From Syntrophaceae bacterium (GTDB lineage Bacteria > Desulfobacterota > DTXE01): DNA of 5,610 bases. The translations under genes were made by a program, and so were the position numbers. How positions within the stretch are numbered: the first letter of the stretch is position 1; each line of letters begins with the position of its first letter. Below, in pieces: positions 1 to 5,610 of the stretch. The notes under the pieces are model-generated. The model saw only the letters and a list, made by a program, of their open reading frames with translations. It was not told the DNA's origin and ran no database searches. Where the stretch lies: the NCBI GenBank assembly GCA_012962595.1, contig DTXE01000136.1, positions 1-5,610 on the forward strand. Reading direction: 5' to 3'.

Positions 1-65
1 AAACGGCCGCATCAACCTAGGCAAATAGGGCTTAGCAAAAAAAGAAATCCTCCTGCCTCCAAATT

Positions 66-72
66 AGAGGAG
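66..72 (+). promoter_or_regulatory. Ribosome binding site of rarA
   Basis: The purine run AGAGGAG lies 10 bases before the ATG at position 83 and matches the anti-Shine-Dalgarno sequence well, which supports this start for rarA. The pyrimidine-rich stretch just upstream (tcctcct at 48-54, cctcc at 56-60) could pair with it over only 4-5 bases, so occlusion of the site is possible but weak. No convincing promoter is visible in the 65 bases before it, so transcription may begin outside the window. Confidence 0.7.
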
Positions 73-82
73 CTATTTTCAC

Positions 83-1399
83 ATGAAACAGGAGCAAACT
101 GAAATACCAAAAAAGGGGCATATGGCCCCTCTGGCTGACCGGATGCGTCCCAAGAGCATGGATGAATTCGTAGGACAAACACATGTATTGGGAGAAAGAA
201 AGTTCTTGCGTCGTGTTATCCAATCAGGCCAGCTAGTTTCCATGATATTTTGGGGACCTCCGGGATCGGGAAAGACCACACTTGCAAAGATTATAGCGGA
301 AAGAACCCGATCATACTTCATTTCATTCTCAGCAGTCCTATCCGGTGTGCAGGATATAAGAAATGTGGTCAAAGAGGCAAAGGAAAGGCTTAAAAGCTAT
401 CATCAGAAAACAATCCTTTTTGTGGATGAAATCCACAGATTCAACAAGGCCCAGCAAGATGCCTTCCTACCACATGTGGAGGGTGGTCTGATTACCCTCA
501 TGGGTGCAACCACTGAAAATCCATCCTTTGAAATCATCTCGCCATTGCTTTCCCGTACCAGGATAGTAGTCTTAAATCCCTTATCTCCTGATGAGATAGA
601 AATTATTGTTAAGCGAGCCTTAGAGGATAAGGAGAGAGGCCTAGGCACCTTTGAGGCACATATAGATAATGATGCCTTATCACACATCATCGCCTTTGCC
701 GATGGTGATGCCAGACGTGCCTTAAATGCCTTAGAGGTAGTGGTTCTTACCACTCCTCCGGATTCACAAGGAAAAAGAAAGATAAATCTTGAAGCTGCTC
801 AAGAAGCTACACAAAAAAGGATACTTCTCTATGATAAGTCAGGCGAAGAACACTACAATCTTATATCCGCCTTTCACAAAAGCATGCGTGGAAGCGATCC
901 AGACGCGGCCCTTTACTGGCTTGCCCGCATGATTGAGGCTGGGGAAGATCCCATATACATCGCACGGAGGATGATTCGCTTTGCCTCAGAAGATGTGGGA
1001 AATGCTGATCCTAAGGCCTTAGAGGTGGCAGTCTCTGCCTTACAGGCCTTCCAGGTTATTGGACTCCCTGAGGGAGATTTAGCACTGGCACAGGCTACTG
1101 TATATTTGGCTACTGCTCCTAAAAGCAATGCCCTTTACAAGGCCTATGAGGAGGTCAAAAGAGACATAGGAGAAACAGGTTATCTACCGGTACCTCTCCA
1201 TATCCGAAATGCCCCTACTACCCTTATGAGAAGGTTAGGATATGGAAAAGGATACAAATATGCCCACAATTTTTCGGAAGGATTTGTCAACCAGCAATAC
1301 CTTCCTGATGATCTAAAAGGAAGAGTATATTATCTTCCTTCAAACCGAGGATACGAGGCAATTATAAAAGAGCGGCTGGAAAAATGGCGGAAGAAATAG
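83..1399 (+). CDS. rarA: Replication-associated recombination protein A (RarA/MgsA), AAA+ ATPase
   Basis: RarA is a cytoplasmic, homotetrameric AAA+ ATPase related to clamp loaders. In the known family (MgsA/RarA, eukaryotic WRNIP1/Mgs1) it acts at stalled or gapped replication forks with SSB. In the sequence, the leader 'PLADRMRPKSMDEFVGQ' (residues 16-32) is followed by Walker A GPPGSGKT at 58-65. Walker B is ILFVDE at 111-116, then HRF. Sensor 1 is GATTENPS at 141-148, a probable arginine finger sits in LLSR (R158), and the sensor 2 region is GDARRALN at 208-215. The C-terminal half carries the family's clamp-loader/MgsA C-terminal blocks: HYNLISAFHKSMRGSDPDAA from 257, RRMIRFASEDVGNADP from 295, and NAPTTLMRRLGYGKGYKYAH from 376. 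The length of 438 residues is normal for the family and no key residue is missing. The ATG at 83 has a strong ribosome binding site. The gene's end overlaps the next gene by 16 bases. Confidence 0.97.
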   Translation: MKQEQTEIPKKGHMAPLADRMRPKSMDEFVGQTHVLGERKFLRRVIQSGQLVSMIFWGPPGSGKTTLAKIIAERTRSYFISFSAVLSGVQDIRNVVKEAKERLKSYHQKTILFVDEIHRFNKAQQDAFLPHVEGGLITLMGATTENPSFEIISPLLSRTRIVVLNPLSPDEIEIIVKRALEDKERGLGTFEAHIDNDALSHIIAFADGDARRALNALEVVVLTTPPDSQGKRKINLEAAQEATQKRILLYDKSGEEHYNLISAFHKSMRGSDPDAALYWLARMIEAGEDPIYIARRMIRFASEDVGNADPKALEVAVSALQAFQVIGLPEGDLALAQATVYLATAPKSNALYKAYEEVKRDIGETGYLPVPLHIRNAPTTLMRRLGYGKGYKYAHNFSEGFVNQQYLPDDLKGRVYYLPSNRGYEAIIKERLEKWRKK

Positions 1400-2229
1400 A
1401 CCAACTCAAAAGGGAAATACAGGCATTAAAAAGACACCTTAAATTGCTTGAAGAAAGATTTCTAAAGGACGCCCTAACTAGAACCCTATCCCACCGGGGT
1501 CTTACCATCTTTCGCAAAAATCCTACTCATAATCTCATCCTTCCACCCACGCTCACCTTAGATGAGATAGACCAATTTTACTCAAAAATGAGGAGATACT
1601 CTTTTAGGTTATTTCTAAGGGACGTAATTGCTCGTCAGGAATCTTTTATGGCCAAAGACCTGACAAGATATTGCTCCTCTCAGACAGCACGAAGATATAT
1701 TAAATTTCTCTTAAGTCTAAACATCATTGAGTCATGGAATAAAAATTCATATCGCTTAAGGAACCGACCTTTATATAGCTTTGGAGGAACATTGGAATGG
1801 TTTATTGCCCAGGTTTTTATGAGGGAATTCCATTGCCCTGCCATCTATGGGGTTAAATTTAGGCGAACCACCCATGGTGGCGATTACGATGTCATTGCCT
1901 TGCTGGATGGCCAATTGGTTTATACTGAAGTCAAATCATCCCCACCCAAGGGCATCGAAGTGGAGGAGGTTAAGGCATTCCTGGGGCGGACAGAAGACCT
2001 ATCACCCCAATTAGCCATATTTCTGGTGGATACTGAACTTAGGATGAAGGACAAAATTGTGCCACTATTTGAGGAGACTTTAAAGAGATCTCATATGGTC
2101 AATAGGCTGGTTCAAGAACTCTTTCACATCAACCACACCATATTTATCGTGAATAGCAAAAAGGATATTATAGCCAATATTAGGCAAGTCTTAAGAGATT
2201 ATCATACCTCACAAAAAACTTTTGGCTAA
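1384..2229 (+). CDS. Uncharacterised protein with coiled coil, probable winged helix and PD-(D/E)XK nuclease-like domain
   Basis: I do not recognise a named family for this 281-residue protein. Residues 1-28 (MAEEIDQLKREIQALKRHLK and onward) have a heptad pattern typical of a short coiled coil, which would allow self-association. Residues of about 72-128 look helical, and the run ARRYIKFLLSLNIIESW followed by NSYRLRNRP resembles a winged-helix DNA-binding unit. From about 134 the pattern fits a PD-(D/E)XK restriction/resolvase-like core: a conserved-looking E138, then GGDYDVIA at 165-172 (D169 as the metal-binding Asp), then YTEVKSS at 180-186 (E182 and K184 as the ExK pair). A strand (AIFLVDT, 211-217) and helices follow. 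Nuclease activity is an inference. The start overlaps rarA by 16 bases with no strong Shine-Dalgarno of its own, suggesting translational coupling. A role with RarA in fork or recombination repair is plausible. It could instead be a non-catalytic nucleic-acid binder. Confidence 0.85.
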   Translation: MAEEIDQLKREIQALKRHLKLLEERFLKDALTRTLSHRGLTIFRKNPTHNLILPPTLTLDEIDQFYSKMRRYSFRLFLRDVIARQESFMAKDLTRYCSSQTARRYIKFLLSLNIIESWNKNSYRLRNRPLYSFGGTLEWFIAQVFMREFHCPAIYGVKFRRTTHGGDYDVIALLDGQLVYTEVKSSPPKGIEVEEVKAFLGRTEDLSPQLAIFLVDTELRMKDKIVPLFEETLKRSHMVNRLVQELFHINHTIFIVNSKKDIIANIRQVLRDYHTSQKTFG

Positions 2230-2248
2230 AGATTTTGGTTCTGCTTCC

Positions 2249-4012
2249 TCAAATAAAGTAAATAGTGAATTTCAACTCATAGAATAAGATATACCAAACT
2301 AAAGTGGCTAATCCTGTCAAAAGGAAATTGGTTTCTACTATAGCCTCAAAAGTACCACCTGATAGTATCCATCGTCTTTGATAAGCAATGAGGCACATGG
2401 CCATATACGCCACCGGTACCAAGAGAATGTACCTCAAAAGTGGATTGATTGCTTTAGGTATCAAAAGGAGCAATATTGCCAGAAAACCACACAAAACCTT
2501 CAGGAGATAAAGGGTCTTCTTTTCTCCTAAGATAATAGGTATGGTCTCTTTACCCACCATCTGATCCCCTTGAATATCTAAAATGTCGAACAGACCTGAT
2601 CGGATATAGACCAGGGCAGCTACAAAAAGGAAGGCAAATAGGGTTGAAGGAGAAAATATTTTATTTACATCCATTGCTGGTATAAGGGAAGTTACCGCAC
2701 CCCAGCCCATAGCTATGGATAGAGTTTTGGACCCTGGTATATCCTTCAGCTTCTTGAATTGAGATATCTTAAACTGACCCCAGGGTACAATAGGAATATT
2801 ATACAATAAACCCAACACACTAATGCTCACTAAAAAGGCAAAGGGAATCATTCCCAGAGACACTATGGCAAGAAATAAGGCTATACCAACTGCCACTATT
2901 CCTGAAAAAATGAGGTAATTTTGGTATCTTTCATAAAACCCCGCTCGAGCCGGATCATTCAATTGCTCTGCGTCCTTATCTGTTATATGATTAAGACCGT
3001 GCATAGCATAGGTATAGAGGAAGGCTATCAAAAGGTATGAGGGCCTCGGTCTGATGGATTGAAGTAGGCAACTTACAAAACTTAAGGCTCCGGCACCTAG
3101 GGCTACATATAGATTGCTTCTCAGCAAAAATTGGAGGAAACGATAGGCAAAATTGCGCCATTTACCCTCATGTGTACTCTCTAACCCCTCCAATTCCCTG
3201 AGCACTCGTTTGATTACCCAGTTGGGGGTAGAGGCACCCGCAGTTACTCCTACCGATTTTAATTGGGAGAGGGCCTTTCGATCCAGCTCGGCCTCAGTTT
3301 CCACATGAAAGGTCTTTACACCAGTGGCCTTCGCAATTCTCACAAGTCTTTGAGTGTTTCCACTATTTTTTCCACCCACTATTATCATTCCCTCTACGGA
3401 CCTGGCTAACTCTGCAACCTCTGCCTGTCTATCTAGGGTGGAGGGACATATGGTATTAAACACCTTACATTCCGGAAACCTTCGGTGAGCCTTTTCAACA
3501 ACCCTATTAAAAACATCTTCACTTTGGGTGGTCTGAGCCACAACTACTACCTTCTTTAAGTAGGGCAAAGTAGAGATGGCACCGGGATCGTCAATTACCC
3601 ATCCCTTACCTTCTGAAAAACCCAGCAGTCCAATTACCTCAGGATGATCCTTGTCTCCCACAATAATGGGTGTGTAACCCTTACGTGTATATCTTTTCAC
3701 TATTGCCTGAACCCTTCCCACCCGAGGGCAGGTGGCATCTATAATATTCAGACCCGACGATTTTATAGCTCCCCTCTCTTTAGGAGGGATGCCATGGGCA
3801 CGGATAACCACGGTTCCAGAAGATATACCATCCAGTTTTTCTATAGTTTCAATACCTCTCTTTTTTAATAATTCTAAAACCTGCGGATTATGGATTAAAG
3901 AGCCATAGGTATAGATCTTCTCTTTACTATTATTTGCCACCAAAAGCACTCTTTCCATGGCCCTTCTAACGCCCATGCAAAACCCAGCTGTTTTGGCAAG
4001 CCTTACCTTCAA
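2249..4012 (-). CDS. ispH: Fusion protein: IspH (HMBPP reductase) + UbiA-superfamily membrane prenyltransferase
   Basis: The N-terminal half (residues 1 to about 280) is a full IspH/LytB, which reductively converts HMBPP to IPP and DMAPP using a [4Fe-4S] cluster, the last MEP-pathway step. All three cluster cysteines are present: C12 in AGFCMGVRRA, C95 in DATCP, C189 in NTICPST. Also present are H41, H73 (RAHGIP), the HPE motif with H123 and E125, TTQS at 161-164, SGNT at 217-220 and S261. From about 295 the protein becomes strongly hydrophobic, with roughly eight or nine membrane helices, and carries UbiA motifs. The first Asp-rich motif is NHITDKDAEQLND from N341, atypical in having His after Asn. 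The second is FDILDIQGDQMVGKETIP from 475, which is canonical. UbiA enzymes transfer prenyl groups from diphosphates to aromatic or other acceptors, but the acceptor cannot be told here. The start is TTG at 4012 behind a strong Shine-Dalgarno. An in-frame stop at 4028-4030 rules out a longer form, and the next ATG would remove C12. The gene is convergent with the rarA pair (19-base gap). Confidence 0.96.
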   Translation of the reverse strand: MKVRLAKTAGFCMGVRRAMERVLLVANNSKEKIYTYGSLIHNPQVLELLKKRGIETIEKLDGISSGTVVIRAHGIPPKERGAIKSSGLNIIDATCPRVGRVQAIVKRYTRKGYTPIIVGDKDHPEVIGLLGFSEGKGWVIDDPGAISTLPYLKKVVVVAQTTQSEDVFNRVVEKAHRRFPECKVFNTICPSTLDRQAEVAELARSVEGMIIVGGKNSGNTQRLVRIAKATGVKTFHVETEAELDRKALSQLKSVGVTAGASTPNWVIKRVLRELEGLESTHEGKWRNFAYRFLQFLLRSNLYVALGAGALSFVSCLLQSIRPRPSYLLIAFLYTYAMHGLNHITDKDAEQLNDPARAGFYERYQNYLIFSGIVAVGIALFLAIVSLGMIPFAFLVSISVLGLLYNIPIVPWGQFKISQFKKLKDIPGSKTLSIAMGWGAVTSLIPAMDVNKIFSPSTLFAFLFVAALVYIRSGLFDILDIQGDQMVGKETIPIILGEKKTLYLLKVLCGFLAILLLLIPKAINPLLRYILLVPVAYMAMCLIAYQRRWILSGGTFEAIVETNFLLTGLATLVWYILFYELKFTIYFI

Positions 4013-4016
4013 AATT

Positions 4017-4024
4017 CCTCCTCT
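4017..4024 (-). promoter_or_regulatory. Ribosome binding site of ispH-ubiA, deciding a TTG start
   Basis: Read on the minus strand, AGAGGAGG is followed by AATT and then the TTG start codon. The spacing of 4 bases is a little short, but the match is strong. It fixes the unusual TTG as the start, and the resulting protein begins MKVRLAKTAGFCMG, as IspH proteins usually do. Confidence 0.7.
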
Positions 4025-4029
4025 AACTC

Positions 4030-4059
4030 AAGATACCTTAATACATTCATTTATGTCAA
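4030..4059 (-). promoter_or_regulatory. Candidate sigma70-type promoter for ispH-ubiA
   Basis: On the minus strand a perfect -35 hexamer TTGACA (4054-4059) is separated by 18 bases from TATCTT (4030-4035, four of six matches to TATAAT). Transcription would start near 4023, leaving a very short leader of about 10 bases that begins at the Shine-Dalgarno. That is unusual, so either the real -10 differs or the message is nearly leaderless. It lies in the gap shared with the divergent PilZ gene. Confidence 0.4.
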
Positions 4060-4189
4060 GGATTGGGGCTGCAGATGAAGGCTCTAAATTTTTTGAAGGA
4101 GCCAGGCGGTTATCTAATTGACTTATATTGGGCTATTTGATAAGTGGGGAGTATCTCTAAAGCAAATTATCTTCGTAGACCGATCTACT

Positions 4190-4558
4190 ATGGACACTGG
4201 TAACCATACAGTTTCAAACGAAAGAAGGCACTTTTCACGGGCCCATATTTCACCGGTAGTGCTCTATAGGTTTGCCGGCGAATGCTCAAATCGGTCACCT
4301 GTAGAGGTAAAGTGTCTTGATATTAGTGAAGGAGGAATACGTCTCCTTTTATCCGAAGAGCCTAAAAGTAAAGATATACAATTAATGATTTATGCTCCCT
4401 ATCCCCCAATTTCTATAAGTGGCGAGGTAGTATGGATAAACAGGAAAGAAACTGAGAAGGGCAAATTTTTTGAAACAGGAATAAGATTCACCGAGCCTAA
4501 ACCCATAGATAAAGAGAAGACCATATTGTGCATTTTGCTTGATTCAGAGATGGAATAA
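4190..4558 (+). CDS. PilZ domain protein, probable c-di-GMP receptor
   Basis: This is a 122-residue single-domain PilZ protein. The family binds the second messenger cyclic di-GMP and relays it to motility, surface polysaccharide or other outputs. Visible motifs are the RxxxR element (R13 to R17 within ERRHFSRA) and the D/NxSxxG element DISEGG (D44, S46, G49). They are followed by beta strands IRLLLS, ISGEVVWI (W82) and FFETGIRF, as in the PilZ barrel, so ligand binding looks intact. No signal peptide or membrane segment is present. The start is uncertain: a TTG at 4118 in the same frame would add 24 residues unlike PilZ, and that TTGACT could instead be a -35 element. The ATG at 4190 gives a normal single-domain length, although neither start has a convincing Shine-Dalgarno. 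The gene stands alone, divergent from ispH-ubiA and convergent with the Uma2 gene, so its partner is unknown. Confidence 0.88.
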   Translation: MDTGNHTVSNERRHFSRAHISPVVLYRFAGECSNRSPVEVKCLDISEGGIRLLLSEEPKSKDIQLMIYAPYPPISISGEVVWINRKETEKGKFFETGIRFTEPKPIDKEKTILCILLDSEME

Positions 4559-4596
4559 TCAAATGAATAATGTAGCTCCGACCCCATACATGATCC

Positions 4597-5154
4597 TTAA
4601 AATACCTCTTTCAAATCTATTATCAGACCAGGGATAGAGACCAGTTCAATCTCTTGATCTTTTAGATAAACGCCTCTCAAGGTATATCTACCTTGTCTAA
4701 GCAGATAGACTTCCAGTTTCTTCTCTTCTGGATAGACCAAAAGGTATTCCTTTGCTCCATATCTTTCATAAAGGACCTTCTTTAATTTTGTATCAATGGC
4801 CCTGGTAGTAGAAGAGATGATTTCAATGACTAAATCAGGGGTGCCAAAGATACCTTTTTCTTTGACTATGCCAAGCCGATCTTTGGAGATGCCTATGATG
4901 TCCGGCTGGACAATATCGGTGGATGAAAACACCACATCCGTTGGGGCATAATAAACCTCTCCCCAATTTATTTTCTTCACATAATCCCAGAGGATAAACC
5001 CTAGATTTCTCGAAACCTTCTGGTGATATGTCCCTGGCGCAGGTACCATATGAAGTTCTCCCCCTATAATCTGATACGTCTTGCCGTCCGAAGGAAGTTC
5101 CAGATAGTCCTCATAGCTCCAGATATCACCTTTTAATTCCAAAATGTTAACCAT
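4597..5154 (-). CDS. Uma2 family (DUF820) putative endonuclease
   Basis: At 185 residues this has the usual length of Uma2/DUF820 proteins, a PD-(D/E)XK-fold family that is often multicopy in cyanobacteria, Chloroflexi and some other bacteria and whose cellular role is largely unproven. The family's blocks appear in order: WSYEDYLELP (12-21), GGELHMVPAPGTYHQ (31-45, with E33 and H44), VQPDIIGIS (82-90, D85), and PDLVIEIISSTTRAID (106-121, E111). These are followed by K125 and Y129 in the typical D-x3-K-x3-Y spacing, then GAKEYLLVYPEE (133-144). D85, E111 and K125 are the likely catalytic set and all are present. The ATG at 5154 is preceded by purine-rich AGGAGAGGGAAGTAGGAA, which supplies a ribosome binding site. 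No toxin, antitoxin or methyltransferase neighbour is present, so nothing in the context shows a restriction role. DNA cleavage is inferred from the fold only. Confidence 0.93.
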   Translation of the reverse strand: MVNILELKGDIWSYEDYLELPSDGKTYQIIGGELHMVPAPGTYHQKVSRNLGFILWDYVKKINWGEVYYAPTDVVFSSTDIVQPDIIGISKDRLGIVKEKGIFGTPDLVIEIISSTTRAIDTKLKKVLYERYGAKEYLLVYPEEKKLEVYLLRQGRYTLRGVYLKDQEIELVSIPGLIIDLKEVF

Positions 5155-5197
5155 TTCCTACTTCCCTCTCCTGGTCTATAAGGCTAAATTTCTATGA

Positions 5198-5224
5198 ATA
5201 ATACAGACCTTTTCTTCCTATCAA
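5198..5224 (-). promoter_or_regulatory. Candidate promoter for the Uma2-family gene
   Basis: On the minus strand TTGATA (5219-5224) and TATTAT (5198-5203) resemble -35 and -10 hexamers with five of six matches each. The 15-base spacing is shorter than the optimal 17. Transcription would begin near 5191 and leave a leader of roughly 37 bases including the purine-rich ribosome binding site. Confidence 0.3.
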
Positions 5225-5260
5225 TTCATTTGGCGGGAAAGATTACTGATTCTTCTGGGT

Positions 5261-5461
5261 ATGGCAGGTGAAGCAGCCACCAGATTTGCTGGCATCACCA
5301 GCAATCATATCGCTATAATTCCATCTGAGCATATCTGCATAGGGGCTTCCATGGGCACGGTGGCAGGAAAGGCAGCAAAGGAAGTACTAGACTTTATCAT
5401 GGAAAATGATGCTGGTGTGGATGATACTATCATGAAAACTGCTGAAAAATCTGTAAAATAA
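5261..5461 (+). CDS. Small unidentified ORF, possibly the C-terminal remnant of a larger gene
   Basis: The 66-codon ORF begins MAGEAATRFAGITSNH and has a Gly/Ala-rich middle, CIGASMGTVAGKAAKE (residues 27-42), then an acidic helical tail. I do not recognise the family. Composition and codon use look like real coding sequence, and the text reads like a conserved domain tail rather than a free-standing protein. There is no Shine-Dalgarno before the ATG. The frame stays open upstream only to 5198, with a much less protein-like stretch and a stop at 5195-5197. It ends in tandem stops (TAA TAA, 5459-5464). The likeliest explanations are a decayed 5'-truncated gene or a fragment joined by recombination. 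A genuine small protein is less likely. Confidence 0.35.
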   Translation: MAGEAATRFAGITSNHIAIIPSEHICIGASMGTVAGKAAKEVLDFIMENDAGVDDTIMKTAEKSVK

Positions 5462-5464
5462 TAA

Positions 5465-5610
5465 TTCAAATCCAAAATCTTAAATAATAATCTAAGTTAT
5501 GACAATATCATTGACACAACTCCACTTATTGATCAAATGCAAAGCCTATGGCTAAAAAATGAGGAGTGGATAGCAAAATTGCCAAGAAAATTCAACACTT
5601 CTATAAGTGG
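5465..5610 (+). pseudogene. Headless fragment resembling siroheme nitrite/sulfite reductase, cut by window end
   Basis: In the frame that follows the tandem stops of the preceding ORF, the translation runs open to the end of the window. It includes IIDTTPLIDQMQSLWLKNEE and then KLPRKFNTSISG. By memory of the family, the 'D-T-x-PL ... LPRKF-x-x-x-ISG' arrangement is the internal segment of ferredoxin-type nitrite/sulfite reductases (NirA/Sir), located just before the first siroheme/Fe-S half. The preceding 100 or more residues that should include the N-terminal ferredoxin-reductase-like half domain are absent. The only ATG (5537) falls inside the conserved part and has no ribosome binding site. 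The fragment is therefore probably the exposed internal part of a 5'-deleted gene. What lies beyond the window is unknown, so it could still contain the catalytic half. The family call is from motif recall only. Confidence 0.5.

Noticed and set aside
2..28. Possible C-terminal tail of an upstream gene (reads NGRINLGK then a stop at 26-28).
   Set aside because: Only eight codons are visible, with nothing to identify a gene; any frame has a good chance of this.
48..73. Possible hairpin hiding the rarA ribosome binding site (pyrimidine run against AGGAG).
   Set aside because: Pairing is only 4-5 bases with several competing registers; too weak to call a regulator.
617..1026. Decamer GCCTTAGAGG recurring three times inside rarA.
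   Set aside because: All three copies are in frame and encode Ala-Leu-Glu; they reflect codon preference, not a repeat element.
2230..2248. Searched for a bidirectional terminator between the convergent rarA-side gene and ispH-ubiA.
   Set aside because: The 19-base gap has no stem-loop or T-run on either strand.
3644..3868. A 74-codon ORF on the + strand inside ispH.
   Set aside because: It lies antisense to the conserved IspH core, has no ribosome binding site and no recognisable protein features.
4080..4103. Inverted repeat GGCTC ... GAGCC with an AT-rich loop in the divergent gap, considered as a terminator or operator.
   Set aside because: The stem is five or six pairs with a 12-base loop, no T-run follows the stem, and both flanking genes start rather than end here.
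4559..4596. Searched for a terminator between the convergent PilZ and Uma2 genes.
   Set aside because: No stable inverted repeat is visible in the 38-base gap.
4597..5154. Considered the Uma2 protein as part of a restriction-modification or defence cassette.
   Set aside because: No methyltransferase, specificity subunit, helicase or immunity-like gene is adjacent; it looks like an isolated Uma2 gene.

Overview
The window is AT-leaning bacterial DNA. It carries five well-supported protein genes and a poorly coding right-hand end. No RNA gene, CRISPR array, insertion sequence or clear intrinsic terminator was seen. The gene content (MEP-pathway IspH fused to a UbiA-type prenyltransferase, RarA, a PilZ protein, a Uma2-family protein) fits a Gram-negative, possibly anaerobic lineage. 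A member of the former Deltaproteobacteria (Desulfobacterota) or a relative is my best guess, but no marker gene settles the taxonomy.

Left block (about 60-2229, + strand): a strong ribosome binding site leads into rarA, an AAA+ clamp-loader-like ATPase of stalled replication forks. Its last 16 bases overlap the start of a second gene. That gene encodes a protein with an N-terminal coiled coil, a probable helix-turn-helix middle and a C-terminal PD-(D/E)XK nuclease-like core. The overlap suggests co-translation and a DNA-maintenance pair.

Central block (2249-4012, - strand): one long gene convergent with the rarA pair encodes a fusion. Residues 1 to about 280 are a complete IspH (HMBPP reductase, last step of the MEP isoprenoid pathway). 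Residues from about 295 to 587 are a multi-pass UbiA-superfamily prenyltransferase. The protein therefore joins making C5 isoprenoid units to using a prenyl diphosphate at the membrane. It starts with TTG behind a strong Shine-Dalgarno and has a plausible sigma70-type promoter in the divergent gap.

Right block (4118-5154): a single-domain PilZ (c-di-GMP receptor) gene on + is divergent from ispH-ubiA and convergent with a Uma2/DUF820 nuclease-fold gene on -.

Right end (5155-5610): 456 bases with no complete recognisable gene. They hold a probable promoter for the Uma2 gene, a 66-codon ORF that reads like the tail of a larger protein but that I cannot name, and then, in the same frame after two tandem stops, a headless fragment resembling the internal part of a siroheme nitrite/sulfite reductase that runs off the window. 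This looks like a gene graveyard or a recombination scar.

No wholly new multi-gene system is evident. The most notable items are the IspH-UbiA fusion and the rarA-coupled nuclease-fold protein.
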